Part shown: in pieces, positions 47,182 through 56,387 of the stretch
Position numbering within the stretch: the first letter of the stretch is position 1
Layout: the number at the start of each line of letters is the position of its first letter
From: Mycobacterium kiyosense
GTDB taxonomy: Bacteria > Actinomycetota > Actinomycetes > Mycobacteriales > Mycobacteriaceae
Direction: 5' to 3'
Length of the DNA: 64,000 nucleotides
Assembly (NCBI GenBank): GCA_021654635.1
Contig: AP025179.1
Location: forward strand, 5,456,001-5,520,000
Translations under genes and position numbers: made by a program
The notes under the pieces: generated by a model
What the model was told of the DNA's origin: nothing
What the model saw: only the letters and a program-made list of their open reading frames with translations
Database searches by the model: none

Positions 47182-48387
47182 CTAGGTGACCGCGCCGGCG
47201 GTCTTGAGTTCGATGATGCGATCCCAGTCCAGTCCGAGTTCTTCCAGAATCTCCTCGGTCTGCTCGGCGAATCCGGGAGCCGGCCCGGTGTGCGGAGCGG
47301 TGACGTCGAACTGCACCGGGTTGGCGACCAGTTCGAGTTCGCCTGCGCGCACGATGTATTCGTTGGCCCGGATCTGTGCGTCATCGGCCGCCTGCAGCGT
47401 GTCCTGCACCGGCGCCCATGGTCCCGCGAGCGTCGCAAAGCGTTCGCTCCACTCGGCAAGCGTGCGGGTGGCGATGACTTTGGTCAAGATCTCGACCGCA
47501 TCCGCGGTGTTGGCTGCGATCGTCTCCGCGTCGGCGAACCGGGGATCGTCGATCAGGTCTTCCCGGTCGATGTGCCGGCACACGTCGGCCCAGAACTTGC
47601 CGGGCTGCATCATCACCAACGAGATGTAGCGGCCGTCGGCCGTCGGATAGACACCCACCAGGGGGTTCACCGGCGAGCCGTGGATGCCGGGCGGTGGGGA
47701 CACCATGAGCTGCTTGAGGTGGTTGGTCAACGCCACCGTGTGTCCCAGCGACCACAGCCCGCTGCCCAGCAGTGACACATCCACGATCGACGGTTCACCG
47801 CTGCGTTCGCGCTTGAGCAGTGCGGCCGCGATGCCGCCGGCGAGGTTGGTGCCCGAGATGGTGTCGCCGTAGGCCGGGCCGGGCGGATTGATCATGCCCT
47901 CATAACCCATCGGCGTGATGGTGGCCGCCGTTCCGGCCCGGCACCAGAAGGCCGTCATGTCGTAGCCGCCCTTGACCGACTCCGCACCGCGCGGGCCGAG
48001 CGCACTGCCGCGCGCGTAGATGATCTTCGGGTTCACCGCGCGGATGTCGTCGACGTCGATGCCGAACTTCTGCCGATGGTCGGGCAGGAAGCTGGTCAGG
48101 AAAACGTCGGAGCGACGGGCGAGTTCATAGAGCACTTCCTTGCCTTCGGGCACCGACATGTCCAGGCCGATGCTGCGCTTGCCGCGGTTGGCGTGCTCGA
48201 TGTTGGGATTGGGGTCACCTTCGACGCGCAGCATGCCGGTTTGGCGCAGCCCCCGCTGCGGGTCTCCGGTCACCGCGTGCTCGACCTTGATCACCTCGGC
48301 GCCCCACTCGGCGAGCACCGCACCGGCCGACGGGACGAACCCGTACATGGCGACTTCGAGAACACGGATTCCGTCGAGCGGCTTCAT
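47182..48387 (-). CDS. class III CoA-transferase (CaiB/BaiF family)
   Basis: 401 residues. N-terminal VLEVAMYGFVPSAGAVLAEW plus GAEVIKVEH, NRGKRSIGLDM, and the catalytic-Asp region GGYDMTAFW. Transfers CoA between acids without a free acyl-CoA ligase step. ATG at 48387 overlaps the aldehyde dehydrogenase stop by 4 nt, so the two form an operon. Confidence 0.92.
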   Translation of the reverse strand: MKPLDGIRVLEVAMYGFVPSAGAVLAEWGAEVIKVEHAVTGDPQRGLRQTGMLRVEGDPNPNIEHANRGKRSIGLDMSVPEGKEVLYELARRSDVFLTSFLPDHRQKFGIDVDDIRAVNPKIIYARGSALGPRGAESVKGGYDMTAFWCRAGTAATITPMGYEGMINPPGPAYGDTISGTNLAGGIAAALLKRERSGEPSIVDVSLLGSGLWSLGHTVALTNHLKQLMVSPPPGIHGSPVNPLVGVYPTADGRYISLVMMQPGKFWADVCRHIDREDLIDDPRFADAETIAANTADAVEILTKVIATRTLAEWSERFATLAGPWAPVQDTLQAADDAQIRANEYIVRAGELELVANPVQFDVTAPHTGPAPGFAEQTEEILEELGLDWDRIIELKTAGAVT

Positions 48388-49889
48388 GCCGGGACTTCTC
48401 CTTCTGCCGCTGACACGGCTGGGATGACTGGGACGGCAAATGTCTTGCGCTCCAAGAACTCTTCGAGTCCGGCGACGCCCATCTCGCGACCCACCCCCGA
48501 CTGCTTGAAACCGCCGAACGGGCTGTCGGCGCCAAAGTAGTTGCCGCCGTTGATGGAAAACGATCCGGCCCGGATTCTGCGGGCCACCGCCAGCGCACGA
48601 TCCTGGTCGCGGCTGAACACCGCTCCGGCCAGTCCGTAGATGGAGTTGTTGGCGATGCGAACGGCGTCGTCGTCGTCCTCGAACGGGATCACCACCAGCA
48701 CCGGTCCGAACACCTCGTCCTGGGCGATCTCGCTGTCCGGGTCGACGCCGGCGAGCAGGGTCGGCGCGTAGAAGTAGCCGGGGTCGAGTCTTTTGCCGCC
48801 GGTGACCAATGTGGCTCCGGCGGCGACCGCACGGGCCACCATGCCGTCGACCTTGTCCCGCTGGGCCTCGTTGATCAGCGGCCCCATGTAGGTCTTCGGG
48901 TCGGCCGGGTCGCCGTGCCGCACCTTGGCGAAGTTCTGCGCGATCAGGTCGACGATCTCGTCGTGGTGGGCACGGGGCACCAGCAGCCGGGAGGTGAGCG
49001 CGCACCCCTGCCCGGCGTGGGTGACCATGCTGAAGGCGGCGAACATGGCGGCGGCGGCGAAGTCGGCGTCGTCGAGCATGATGACCGCCGACTTTCCACC
49101 CAGCTCCAGGAAGACACGCTTCACGGTGTTGCTGGCGGCGGCCATGATCTTGCGCCCCACCGCGGTGGATCCGGTAAAGGTGATGACGTCGACGTCCGGG
49201 CTGGTGGTCAGTGCGACACCCGTCGCGGGGTCCGACGAACTCAGCACGTTGACGACGCCGGCCGGGATGTCGGTGTGGTCGGCGATCAGCTCACCGAGCG
49301 CCAGGGTGACCAGCGGGGTGTCCGGTGCGCCTTTCAAAATAACCGTGCAGCCCGCGGCAAGTGCCGGAGCCAGCTTGGCCAGCGCGAGCTGGTTCGGATA
49401 GTTGTAGGCGATGATCGCGCCGACGACGCCGGCCGCTTCCTTCTCCACCCAGCGGTGGTGCTTGATCCCCCGGGATTCCCTGATGCCGAGGTCTTCGGAG
49501 AATTCGTAGTCGCGCAGCAGGTCGGCGTAGAACCGTACGATGCCGATCGGCTCGTCGAGCTGAGCGCCGTGGGTCAGTGCGCGGGTGGCGCCGACTTCGG
49601 CGATCGTCAACTCACGCAGTTCCTCGGCGTGGTCGAGCAGCGCCTGATGCAGTTGGTCCAGGCAGCGGATCCGCAGATCGACGTCGGTGGACCACGTCGT
49701 GGTGTCGAACGCGCGCCGGGCTGCCGCGATAGCCTGTTGCGCTGCCGCGGCGCCGGCCTCAGGTGCGTATCCCAGCACTGCGCCGGTGGCCGGGTTGATC
49801 GAGGGAAAGGTCTGATCCGTGGTGACGAGTCGCCCGTCGATCAGCAGCCGGCGGGCAGCTGCGATCTCCACCGCGTCCTGCACTGACAT
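48384..49889 (-). CDS. NAD(P)-dependent aldehyde dehydrogenase
   Basis: 501 residues. Catalytic Cys in THAGQGCALTSR, general-base Glu in VFLELGGKSAV, cofactor motif FTGSTAVGRKIM. Oxidises an aldehyde, plausibly a P450/SDR-derived product, to the acid used by the CoA-transferase. ATG at 49889; a longer upstream frame has no ribosome site. Candidate operator 43 bp upstream. Confidence 0.92.
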   Translation of the reverse strand: MSVQDAVEIAAARRLLIDGRLVTTDQTFPSINPATGAVLGYAPEAGAAAAQQAIAAARRAFDTTTWSTDVDLRIRCLDQLHQALLDHAEELRELTIAEVGATRALTHGAQLDEPIGIVRFYADLLRDYEFSEDLGIRESRGIKHHRWVEKEAAGVVGAIIAYNYPNQLALAKLAPALAAGCTVILKGAPDTPLVTLALGELIADHTDIPAGVVNVLSSSDPATGVALTTSPDVDVITFTGSTAVGRKIMAAASNTVKRVFLELGGKSAVIMLDDADFAAAAMFAAFSMVTHAGQGCALTSRLLVPRAHHDEIVDLIAQNFAKVRHGDPADPKTYMGPLINEAQRDKVDGMVARAVAAGATLVTGGKRLDPGYFYAPTLLAGVDPDSEIAQDEVFGPVLVVIPFEDDDDAVRIANNSIYGLAGAVFSRDQDRALAVARRIRAGSFSINGGNYFGADSPFGGFKQSGVGREMGVAGLEEFLERKTFAVPVIPAVSAAEGEVPA

Positions 49890-49931
49890 GGCGAAACCCC
49901 CTACCCGGCCGGCTGATGTGGTGACGGTCAC

Positions 49932-49946
49932 GATAATTTCATTCTC
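49932..49946. promoter_or_regulatory. candidate catabolic operator before aldehyde dehydrogenase
   Basis: GATAAT-TTC-ATTCTC, one mismatch from the perfect GAGAAT-N3-ATTCTC palindrome, in the 302-bp divergent gap between the aldehyde dehydrogenase and SDR genes. The gap holds no gene. Confidence 0.5.
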
Positions 49947-50107
49947 ATCCCGGGCGAATCTTACATTCGGCAGACGAGAACTCAAGAAAGCCGCCGAACC
50001 GAATCCACCCTTCTGTAGGCTGTGCAATCGCTCAGCGGTCGGCCGGCGGCACCCCTTGTCGCAGGCCGGACGGGGTTTCACGGCTCACTTGCCACCAACT
50101 TCAGCAG

Positions 50108-50122
50108 GAGAGTACGATTCTC
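50108..50122. promoter_or_regulatory. candidate catabolic operator before SDR-ferredoxin-P450
   Basis: GAGAGT-ACG-ATTCTC, one mismatch from the palindrome, 70 bp upstream of the SDR start. With the 49932 site it suggests both divergent operons answer to one regulator. Confidence 0.5.
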
Positions 50123-50191
50123 ATAATTGTAAGGGAGATTCTTTGTGGGTGAGATGACTACGCCGCCACCCGGGCCCGGGGCGTCGCCGAA

Positions 50192-50893
50192 ATGAGGACT
50201 GCGGTGGTCACCGGAGGCGGGTCCGGCATCGGGCTGGCCGTCGCGCAGCGACTGCGCGCCGACGGGCGCAACGTCGCCACGATCGACCTCAAACCTTCCG
50301 ACGACGACCTCTGCTATACCGCCGACGTGACCGACCGTTCACAGGTGGACGCGGCGCTGTCGGCGATACGTGAGCGCCTGGGACCGGTCACCGTCCTGGT
50401 CAACGCCGCCGGCCTGGACGGGTTCAAGAAATTCACCAACATCTCGTTCGCGGACTGGCAGCGGGTGATCGACGTCAACCTCAACGGCGTCTTCCACATG
50501 ATTCAGGCGGTGCTGCCCGACATGCTCGAGGCCGAGTGGGGGCGGATCGTCAACATCTCCTCGTCGAGCACCCACTCGGGGACTCCCTACATGTCGCACT
50601 ACGTGGCGGCGAAGTCGGCAGTCAACGGGCTCACCAAGTCCCTGGCACTCGAGTACGGACCGAAAGGCATCACCGTCAACGCCGTGCCGCCGGGGTTCAT
50701 CGACACCCCGATGCTGCGCAACGCGGAGACCCAGGGGTTCCTCGGCGACGTCGAGCAGAACATCGCCAGGACACCGGTGCGCCGGATCGGCAAGCCCGAA
50801 GACATCGCGGCGGCATGTTCGTTTCTGACGTCCGATGAAGCCAGCTACATCACCGGTCAGATTCTGGGTGTCAACGGCGGCCGAAACACCTGA
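50192..50893 (+). CDS. short-chain dehydrogenase/reductase
   Basis: 233-residue classical SDR. Cofactor motif TGGGSGIG near the N-terminus, NAAG at about 68-71, catalytic Ser in NISSSST and Tyr/Lys in SHYVAAK. C-terminus GQILGVNGG as in FabG-like enzymes. First gene of an SDR-ferredoxin-P450 unit, 9 nt before the ferredoxin. Confidence 0.9.
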   Translation: MRTAVVTGGGSGIGLAVAQRLRADGRNVATIDLKPSDDDLCYTADVTDRSQVDAALSAIRERLGPVTVLVNAAGLDGFKKFTNISFADWQRVIDVNLNGVFHMIQAVLPDMLEAEWGRIVNISSSSTHSGTPYMSHYVAAKSAVNGLTKSLALEYGPKGITVNAVPPGFIDTPMLRNAETQGFLGDVEQNIARTPVRRIGKPEDIAAACSFLTSDEASYITGQILGVNGGRNT

Positions 50894-50902
50894 GGAGGTT
50901 GC

Positions 50903-51097
50903 GTGAAAGTCTGGGTAGATCCGGAACGCTGCCAGGGGCACACCCTGTGCGCCATGATCGCGCCGGATTCGTTCCAGCTCAGCGACATCGACGGCAGCTC
51001 GTCGGCCGTCAATGAAGTGGTCCCGGAGGATCAAGTGGACGCAGTGCGCGAGGCCGCGCAGTCCTGCCCCGAGCAAGCCATCGTGCTCAGCGACTGA
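50903..51097 (+). CDS. [3Fe-4S] ferredoxin
   Basis: 64 residues, GTG start after GAGGAGG. Cluster ligands Cys10, Cys16 and Cys55 (CQGHTLC..SCPEQAI); the missing fourth Cys indicates a 3Fe-4S cluster, as in P450-associated mycobacterial ferredoxins. Lies 20 nt before the P450 and is its likely electron donor. Confidence 0.92.
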   Translation: MKVWVDPERCQGHTLCAMIAPDSFQLSDIDGSSSAVNEVVPEDQVDAVREAAQSCPEQAIVLSD

Positions 51098-51117
51098 ACA
51101 TCAAGGGAGACCCGGCT

Positions 51118-52508
51118 TTGAGTGTGGATGACATCGTGACCGACAGCGATCGAGATCGTGATCCTGATCGCGAACGCAAGAAGAACACCTACCACTTCGA
51201 CCGGCACTCTCCGGAGTACCGCTCGCAGTTCACCCGCATCACCGAGGAGATGCACGCCAAGTGTCCGATGGCGTGGACCGACACCTATGGTGGGCACTGG
51301 GTCGCCGCGGGCAGCAACGAGGTGTTCGAGTTGGCACGGTGCCCCGCGGTCTCCAACGACCATGACATCCACGGGGGAACGCCGTGGCTACAAAGGGGAT
51401 TTCGATCCCGACCGCGCGACGGGTCAGCGTGGTGCGCGGTGGCATCCTGGAGATGGACGATCCCGAGCATCGCACCTACCGCAACGTGCTCAACCCCTAC
51501 CTGTCGCCGGCCGCGGTCAAGCGCTGGGAGCCGTTCATCGCCGAGGTAACGCGGGCGTGCCTCGACGAGAAGATCGAAGAAGGCCACATCGACTTCGTCG
51601 ACGACCTGGCCAATATCGTGCCCGCCGTGCTGACTTTGGCGATGCTGGGCATCCCGCTGAAGAAATGGAACATGTACAGCGAGCCGGTCCATGCCGCGGT
51701 GTACACCCCGGAGCACTCGCCGGACATCGAGCGAGTCACCGAGATGCACCGCAACATGGGACTCGACATGGTCAACAACATGATCGAGATCCGGGAGAAC
51801 CCTCGGCCCGGAATCGTCAACGGGCTGCTGCAGATGCGCATCGACGGCGAACCGGCGCCGGATCTGGAGATCCTGGGCAATCTCGGTCTGGTGATCGGCG
51901 GCGGTTTCGACACCACCACCGCGCTCACGGCGCACTCGCTGGAATGGCTTTCGGACCATCCCGACGAGCGGGAGCGACTGCGCCGCGAGCGCGGCGCGCT
52001 GCTCGACGCGGCTACCGAGGAATTCCTGCGTTACTTCACCCCGGCACCGGGTGACGGCCGCACGTTCTCCGACGATGTCGAAGTCAACGGCACCCAATTC
52101 AAAGAGGGTGAGCGGCTATGGATTTCGTGGGCGATGGCCAACCGCGACCCGGCCGTATTCCACGACCCGGGCGAGGTCATCTTGGACCGCAAGGGCAACC
52201 GCCACTTCAGCTTCGGCATCGGCGTGCACCGCTGCATCGGGTCCAATGTGGCTCGCACGGTGTTCAAGTCGATGCTGAACGCCGTGCTGGACCGGATGCC
52301 GGATTACCGCTGCGATCCCGAGGGAGCGGTGCACTACGAGACCATCGGCGTGATCCAGGGCATGCGCAAGCTGCCGGCCGACTTCACCCCGGGTCCCCGC
52401 GTCGGCGCCGGCCTGGACGAGACTCTCGAGAAACTGCAACGCATTTGTGAGGAGCAGGAGCTGGCCCGGCCGATCACCGAGCGTAAGGAAGCCGCGGTCA
52501 TCGACTGA
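51118..52508 (+). pseudogene. cytochrome P450 (two frameshifts)
   Basis: About 462 residues if repaired. TTG start at 51118 suits AAGGGAGA upstream; GTG at 51124 is possible. The frame breaks at G5 51373-51377 and G4 51395-51398; removing one G from each yields HDIHGERRGYKGISIPTARR in one frame. I-helix GGGFDTTTALT, ExxR-type EEFLRYF, heme Cys in FGIGVHRCIGSNVAR. Partner of the upstream ferredoxin. Confidence 0.87.
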
Positions 52509-52554
52509 GCCGGCCCCGCGCGAGCGCCACCCCCGGCGTCCCAGGCGTCGCCAC

Positions 52555-53730
52555 TCAGGCGCGCGGCAGGCCCAGCACCCGCTGGGCGATGATATTGCGC
52601 TGGATCTCCGAGGTTCCGCCGGCGATGGTGCCGGAGAAACTGCGCGCGTACCGCTCGAACCAGCTCGCGAAGTAGTGGTCCAGGTTCATCGGGGCGTACG
52701 GTCCGGTGAGCCCAGGGTGCACCAAACCGTCGCCGCCCGCGGCCGCCAACGCATGCTCGGAAATCCGCAATTCCGCTTCGGAGCCAAGCAGTTTCAGCAC
52801 CGAGATCGCCGCCGTGTCGTCCTCGCCGCGCGAGGCGCGGGCCAGCGCCACCGAGCCCAGCAGCCGCAGCGCCTGCTTGTCCATGATCGTGCTGGCGTAC
52901 TGGTCGCGGTCCAGCTCCGACACGGGATGGAAGTCGGCGAGCATGTTGTCCATCCGGTCGGCGAAACCCAGCCACATCATCGTGCGTTCATGTCCCAGTG
53001 AGCCGTTGGCGACCCGCCAGCCCTGGTTGAGCTCACCGACCAGGTTCTCCGCCGGCACCTTGACGTCGGTGAAGAACACCTCGTTGAAGTCCAGGTCGTC
53101 GGCGGCGCACACCGATGGGAAGGGCCGCCGCACCACACCCTCGGTGTCGGTCGGTATCACCAAGGCGCTGATGCCCTTGTGTTTCGGCGCGTCCGGGTCG
53201 GTGCGGACGAACGTCAGCAGCACGTCGGCGTCGTGCGCGCCGGAGGTCCACACCTTCTGCCCGTTGACCACGAAGTGATCACCCTGCAGCTCCGCACGAG
53301 TGCGCAGCGAGGCCAGGTCCGAACCCGCGCTGGGCTCGCTCATCCCCAGCGAAGCGGTGATTTCGGCGCGCAGGATGGGCACCGCCCAGCGTCGCTTCTG
53401 CTCGTCGCTGCCGAACGAGATCAGCGATGCCGCAACAATATTCACACCCTGCGGGTTGAGGCTGTGGTAGATCCGGCGCCGGCACAGTTCTTCCAGGTAC
53501 ACGTACTGCTGCAGCACGGTCGCGTTGCGGCCGCCGAACTCCGGTGGCTGGGTCGGCAGCAGCCAGCCGTTGTCGAAAAGCAGCCGCTGCCAACGCCGGG
53601 CCCAATCCGGCATATGGGAGACGGAGCGGGGCCGCTCGATGCATTCGCTTGCCGGAGGCAGGTTTTCGTCGAGAAAGGCCGAGAACTGCGCCCGGAACTC
53701 CTCGACGTCGGCATCAAAAGTCAGCTGCAC
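52555..53730 (-). CDS. acyl-CoA dehydrogenase (pair, subunit 1)
   Basis: 391 residues, FadE family. SLGMSEPSAGSDLASL (FAD/substrate), GQKVWTSGAHDAD, and the C-terminal FAD motif GGTSEIQRNIIAQRVLG. Overlaps the second, divergent-sequence acyl-CoA dehydrogenase gene by 17 nt. Such tandem pairs form alpha2beta2 heterotetramers in mycobacterial steroid-type catabolism. Confidence 0.92.
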   Translation of the reverse strand: MQLTFDADVEEFRAQFSAFLDENLPPASECIERPRSVSHMPDWARRWQRLLFDNGWLLPTQPPEFGGRNATVLQQYVYLEELCRRRIYHSLNPQGVNIVAASLISFGSDEQKRRWAVPILRAEITASLGMSEPSAGSDLASLRTRAELQGDHFVVNGQKVWTSGAHDADVLLTFVRTDPDAPKHKGISALVIPTDTEGVVRRPFPSVCAADDLDFNEVFFTDVKVPAENLVGELNQGWRVANGSLGHERTMMWLGFADRMDNMLADFHPVSELDRDQYASTIMDKQALRLLGSVALARASRGEDDTAAISVLKLLGSEAELRISEHALAAAGGDGLVHPGLTGPYAPMNLDHYFASWFERYARSFSGTIAGGTSEIQRNIIAQRVLGLPRA

Positions 53731-54712
53731 GGTACTCCTCGGCGATCAGGGCGCGGTGCTCTGCCGCGCCGCCGAGCATCAGCTCTCCCGCCTTCGCGCG
53801 CTTGAGCGCGAACTGCACGTCGTTCTCCCAGGTGAATCCCATGGCGCCGTGCAGTTGCAGTCCGTGCCGGAATACCAGCGACTGGCATTCCCCGGCCGAC
53901 GCCTTGGCCATCGCCGCGGCCAGCCGTCGGCGGGGGTCGTCGGCCGAGATCGTCAGTGCCGCATAGTAGGACAACGCGCGGGCTCGCTGCACGGCGACGT
54001 GCATATCGGCGGCTTTGTGCTGCACTGCCTGGAATGAGCCGATGGGAACCCCGAATTGGTGGCGGCTGCGGACATGTTCGAGCACCATGTCCAGGATGCG
54101 TTGGCACGCACCGACCATCGTGATCGCCATGCCGGTCAGCGCGATATGACGGGCTCGCTCGCGGTCGACGACCAACCGGTCGCTGTCCGGCACCCGAATC
54201 CCGCTGAACGACAGATCGGCGACATGCAGCACCGGGTCGAACACCGATTCGCGCCGCGCCGACAATTGGCCGGCGTCGACGGCGAACACACCGGCCTCGG
54301 TCACCACCGCCACCCGCTCGACCCGGTCACCGTCCAGCACATGTCGCGCGGTGCCGTCCAGTACCCACCCGTCGGCGTCCCGGCGCGCCGACACCCCGCT
54401 GTACACGGCGGTGCCGGACTGGTTCGGATCGAACCGGTCCCCGGCCAATGGCGCGAACTGGGTCATGGTCGCCAGGAACGGGGTCGGGTCGGCGGCGTGG
54501 CCGAGCTGCTCGAGCACGATCGCCAATTCCACCGCACTGGCCGGGTCGTTGAGCTCCGTCCAGCCCAGTTCCCGGTAGAGCTTCCACAGCGGTTCGGTAT
54601 CCGCGCCGTCCTCGGCGACACTGCGCACCAGGGACGGCGGACACTGCTTGGTGACGACGTCACGCACGGTGTCCTGCCACAGCCGCTGGTCGGCATCAAA
54701 CTCCAAGAGCAT
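53714..54712 (-). CDS. acyl-CoA dehydrogenase (pair, subunit 2)
   Basis: 332 residues, diverged FadE. The FAD-binding Thr/Ser loop is degenerate, but RHQFGVPIGSFQAVQHKAAD, LHGAMGFTWENDVQF and the helical core are clear. Upstream partner of the 52555-53730 gene, with overlap. A perfect GAGAAT-ATC-ATTCTC palindrome begins 6 bp upstream of the start codon. Confidence 0.9.
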   Translation of the reverse strand: MLLEFDADQRLWQDTVRDVVTKQCPPSLVRSVAEDGADTEPLWKLYRELGWTELNDPASAVELAIVLEQLGHAADPTPFLATMTQFAPLAGDRFDPNQSGTAVYSGVSARRDADGWVLDGTARHVLDGDRVERVAVVTEAGVFAVDAGQLSARRESVFDPVLHVADLSFSGIRVPDSDRLVVDRERARHIALTGMAITMVGACQRILDMVLEHVRSRHQFGVPIGSFQAVQHKAADMHVAVQRARALSYYAALTISADDPRRRLAAAMAKASAGECQSLVFRHGLQLHGAMGFTWENDVQFALKRAKAGELMLGGAAEHRALIAEEYRAADF

Positions 54713-54717
54713 CCACG

Positions 54718-54732
54718 GAGAATATCATTCTC
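54718..54732. promoter_or_regulatory. candidate catabolic operator, perfect palindrome
   Basis: GAGAAT-ATC-ATTCTC, perfect 6-3-6, in the 86-bp divergent gap between the acyl-CoA dehydrogenase pair and the SnoaL-epimerase operon, so one site could control both. Confidence 0.65.
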
Positions 54733-54798
54733 ACTGCCGGAAGTAGTAATCTCGAAATCCGGATACCGCGGTTAAGCCGATACCACGAAGGGGCCGGG

Positions 54799-55293
54799 AT
54801 GCAGGACGCCGCAGCCGCGCTGTGGGAGGTCGAGTTGATCAAGCAACTCAAGGCCCGATACTGCCGCTACCTGGACACCAAGCGCTGGGACGAGTGGCGT
54901 GCGCTATTCGCCGACGATTTCGTCAGCGACACCTCACCGTCGGGCGGAAAGCGGATTACCGGTGCCGACGAGTTCGTCTCGTACGTCCGCGGGACGCTGG
55001 GTACACAACCCACCGTGCACCAGGTGCACGCACCCGAGATCGAACTGACCTCCCCGACCACCGCCGCCGGCGTCTGGGCGCTCGAAGACGTGGTGCGCCT
55101 GGCCCCGGGAGTCAACCTGAACGGTTTCGGGCATTACCAGGAGACGTACGCGAAGGTCGACGACCGTTGGCTGATCAAGACATCGACCCTGACCCGGTTG
55201 CGTGAAGACGTCTTCAATCCGCTGTTCTCCGTTCGGATCTCGCCTCGGCTGCGCGACGCCGGGGCAGCGTTGGCCCGCAGGTTCGAGCGATGA
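54799..55293 (+). CDS. SnoaL-like (NTF2-fold) protein
   Basis: 164 residues. EVELIKQLKARYCRYLDTKR and DEWRALFADDFVSD match SnoaL_4-type small-molecule enzymes (isomerases, dehydratases, hydratases); FGHYQETYAKVDDRWLI closes the barrel. First gene of a three-gene operon with two NAD-dependent epimerase/dehydrogenase genes; overlap of 4 nt with the next. Confidence 0.85.
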   Translation: MQDAAAALWEVELIKQLKARYCRYLDTKRWDEWRALFADDFVSDTSPSGGKRITGADEFVSYVRGTLGTQPTVHQVHAPEIELTSPTTAAGVWALEDVVRLAPGVNLNGFGHYQETYAKVDDRWLIKTSTLTRLREDVFNPLFSVRISPRLRDAGAALARRFER

Positions 55294-56387
55294 TTGGGAC
55301 CACTCTGGTCACCGGCGCCTTCGGCCAGGTGGGGACGCGCTGCGCGGAAATCCTGCTGAGCCGGGGGCACACCGTGATCGCGGTCGACCTGCCAAACGAC
55401 AACGCGGCGGAAGCGCTGGCACGACAAGCCCACCCGGGCGCCTTGGTCACCGAGTACACCGACCTCACCGACGCCGGCGCGGCCGCCGCCGTGATGCACC
55501 GGCACCGCCCCCAGGCGATCGTGCACCTGGCCGCGATCGTGTCGCCGCCGTCGTATCGCAATCCGGGACTGGCCCGCAAAGTCAACGTCGAGGGCACCCG
55601 CAACCTGGTGACTGCGGCGCAGCGCCTCGCCGAGCCGCCGCTGTTCGTATTCGCCTCCAGCGCAGCCGTTTACGGATCCCGCAACCCGAACCGGCACCCG
55701 GAACGCATCACCGGTGCCACTCCGGTCAATCCGATCGACCAGTACGGCGAAGACAAAGTGCTGGCCGAAGCGGTCATCACCGAAAGTGGGCTGCCACACG
55801 CGATACTGCGACTGGCAGCGATCGTCTCCCCCGACGGCGCCACCAACTTCGACGGCGACTACATGACCCTGGTGCGCGCCACCCCGGTGGACAATCGCAT
55901 GCACGCGACCGACGCCCGCGACGTCGCGTTGGCATTCGCCAATGCCGTGCAACGGCGCGACGCGGTCGATGGCAAGGTGCTGGTGATCGCGGGCAACGAA
56001 ACCAATGTGCAGCTGATGAGCGATCTGCAGGACGACGTGATGGCCGCCGTGGGCATCGGCCGGCTGGGCCCCTCCGCCGGGCTGCCCGGCGACCCCGACG
56101 ACGACCGCGGCTGGGCCTTCACCGGATGGTTCGACACCACCGAATCCCAAGCTCTGCTCGACTATCAGCAGCACGACTGGCGCGACAGCCTGACCTGGAT
56201 CGGCGAGTCGATGGGCCGGCAGCGCATCCTGTTGCGTGCGATCGGGCCGGTGGTGCGGCCCGCGCTGCGTGCGTTTCTGGCGGTGCAGCGAAGACTCGAA
56301 CACCGCGGCCGCTACGCCGACCCCTGGACGTTCCTGAGCCACAAGTACGGACCCCAGATGCTGGCACAGATCCCCGAGGCAACATGA
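55290..56387 (+). CDS. NAD-dependent epimerase/dehydratase family protein
   Basis: 365-residue extended SDR. Cofactor motif TGAFGQVG at the N-terminus, HLAAIVSPPSYRNP, SSAAVYG and catalytic YGEDK. C-terminal AFTGWFDTTESQALL seen in mycobacterial members. Overlaps neighbours by 4 nt on both sides. Substrate unknown. Confidence 0.87.
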   Translation: MIGTTLVTGAFGQVGTRCAEILLSRGHTVIAVDLPNDNAAEALARQAHPGALVTEYTDLTDAGAAAAVMHRHRPQAIVHLAAIVSPPSYRNPGLARKVNVEGTRNLVTAAQRLAEPPLFVFASSAAVYGSRNPNRHPERITGATPVNPIDQYGEDKVLAEAVITESGLPHAILRLAAIVSPDGATNFDGDYMTLVRATPVDNRMHATDARDVALAFANAVQRRDAVDGKVLVIAGNETNVQLMSDLQDDVMAAVGIGRLGPSAGLPGDPDDDRGWAFTGWFDTTESQALLDYQQHDWRDSLTWIGESMGRQRILLRAIGPVVRPALRAFLAVQRRLEHRGRYADPWTFLSHKYGPQMLAQIPEAT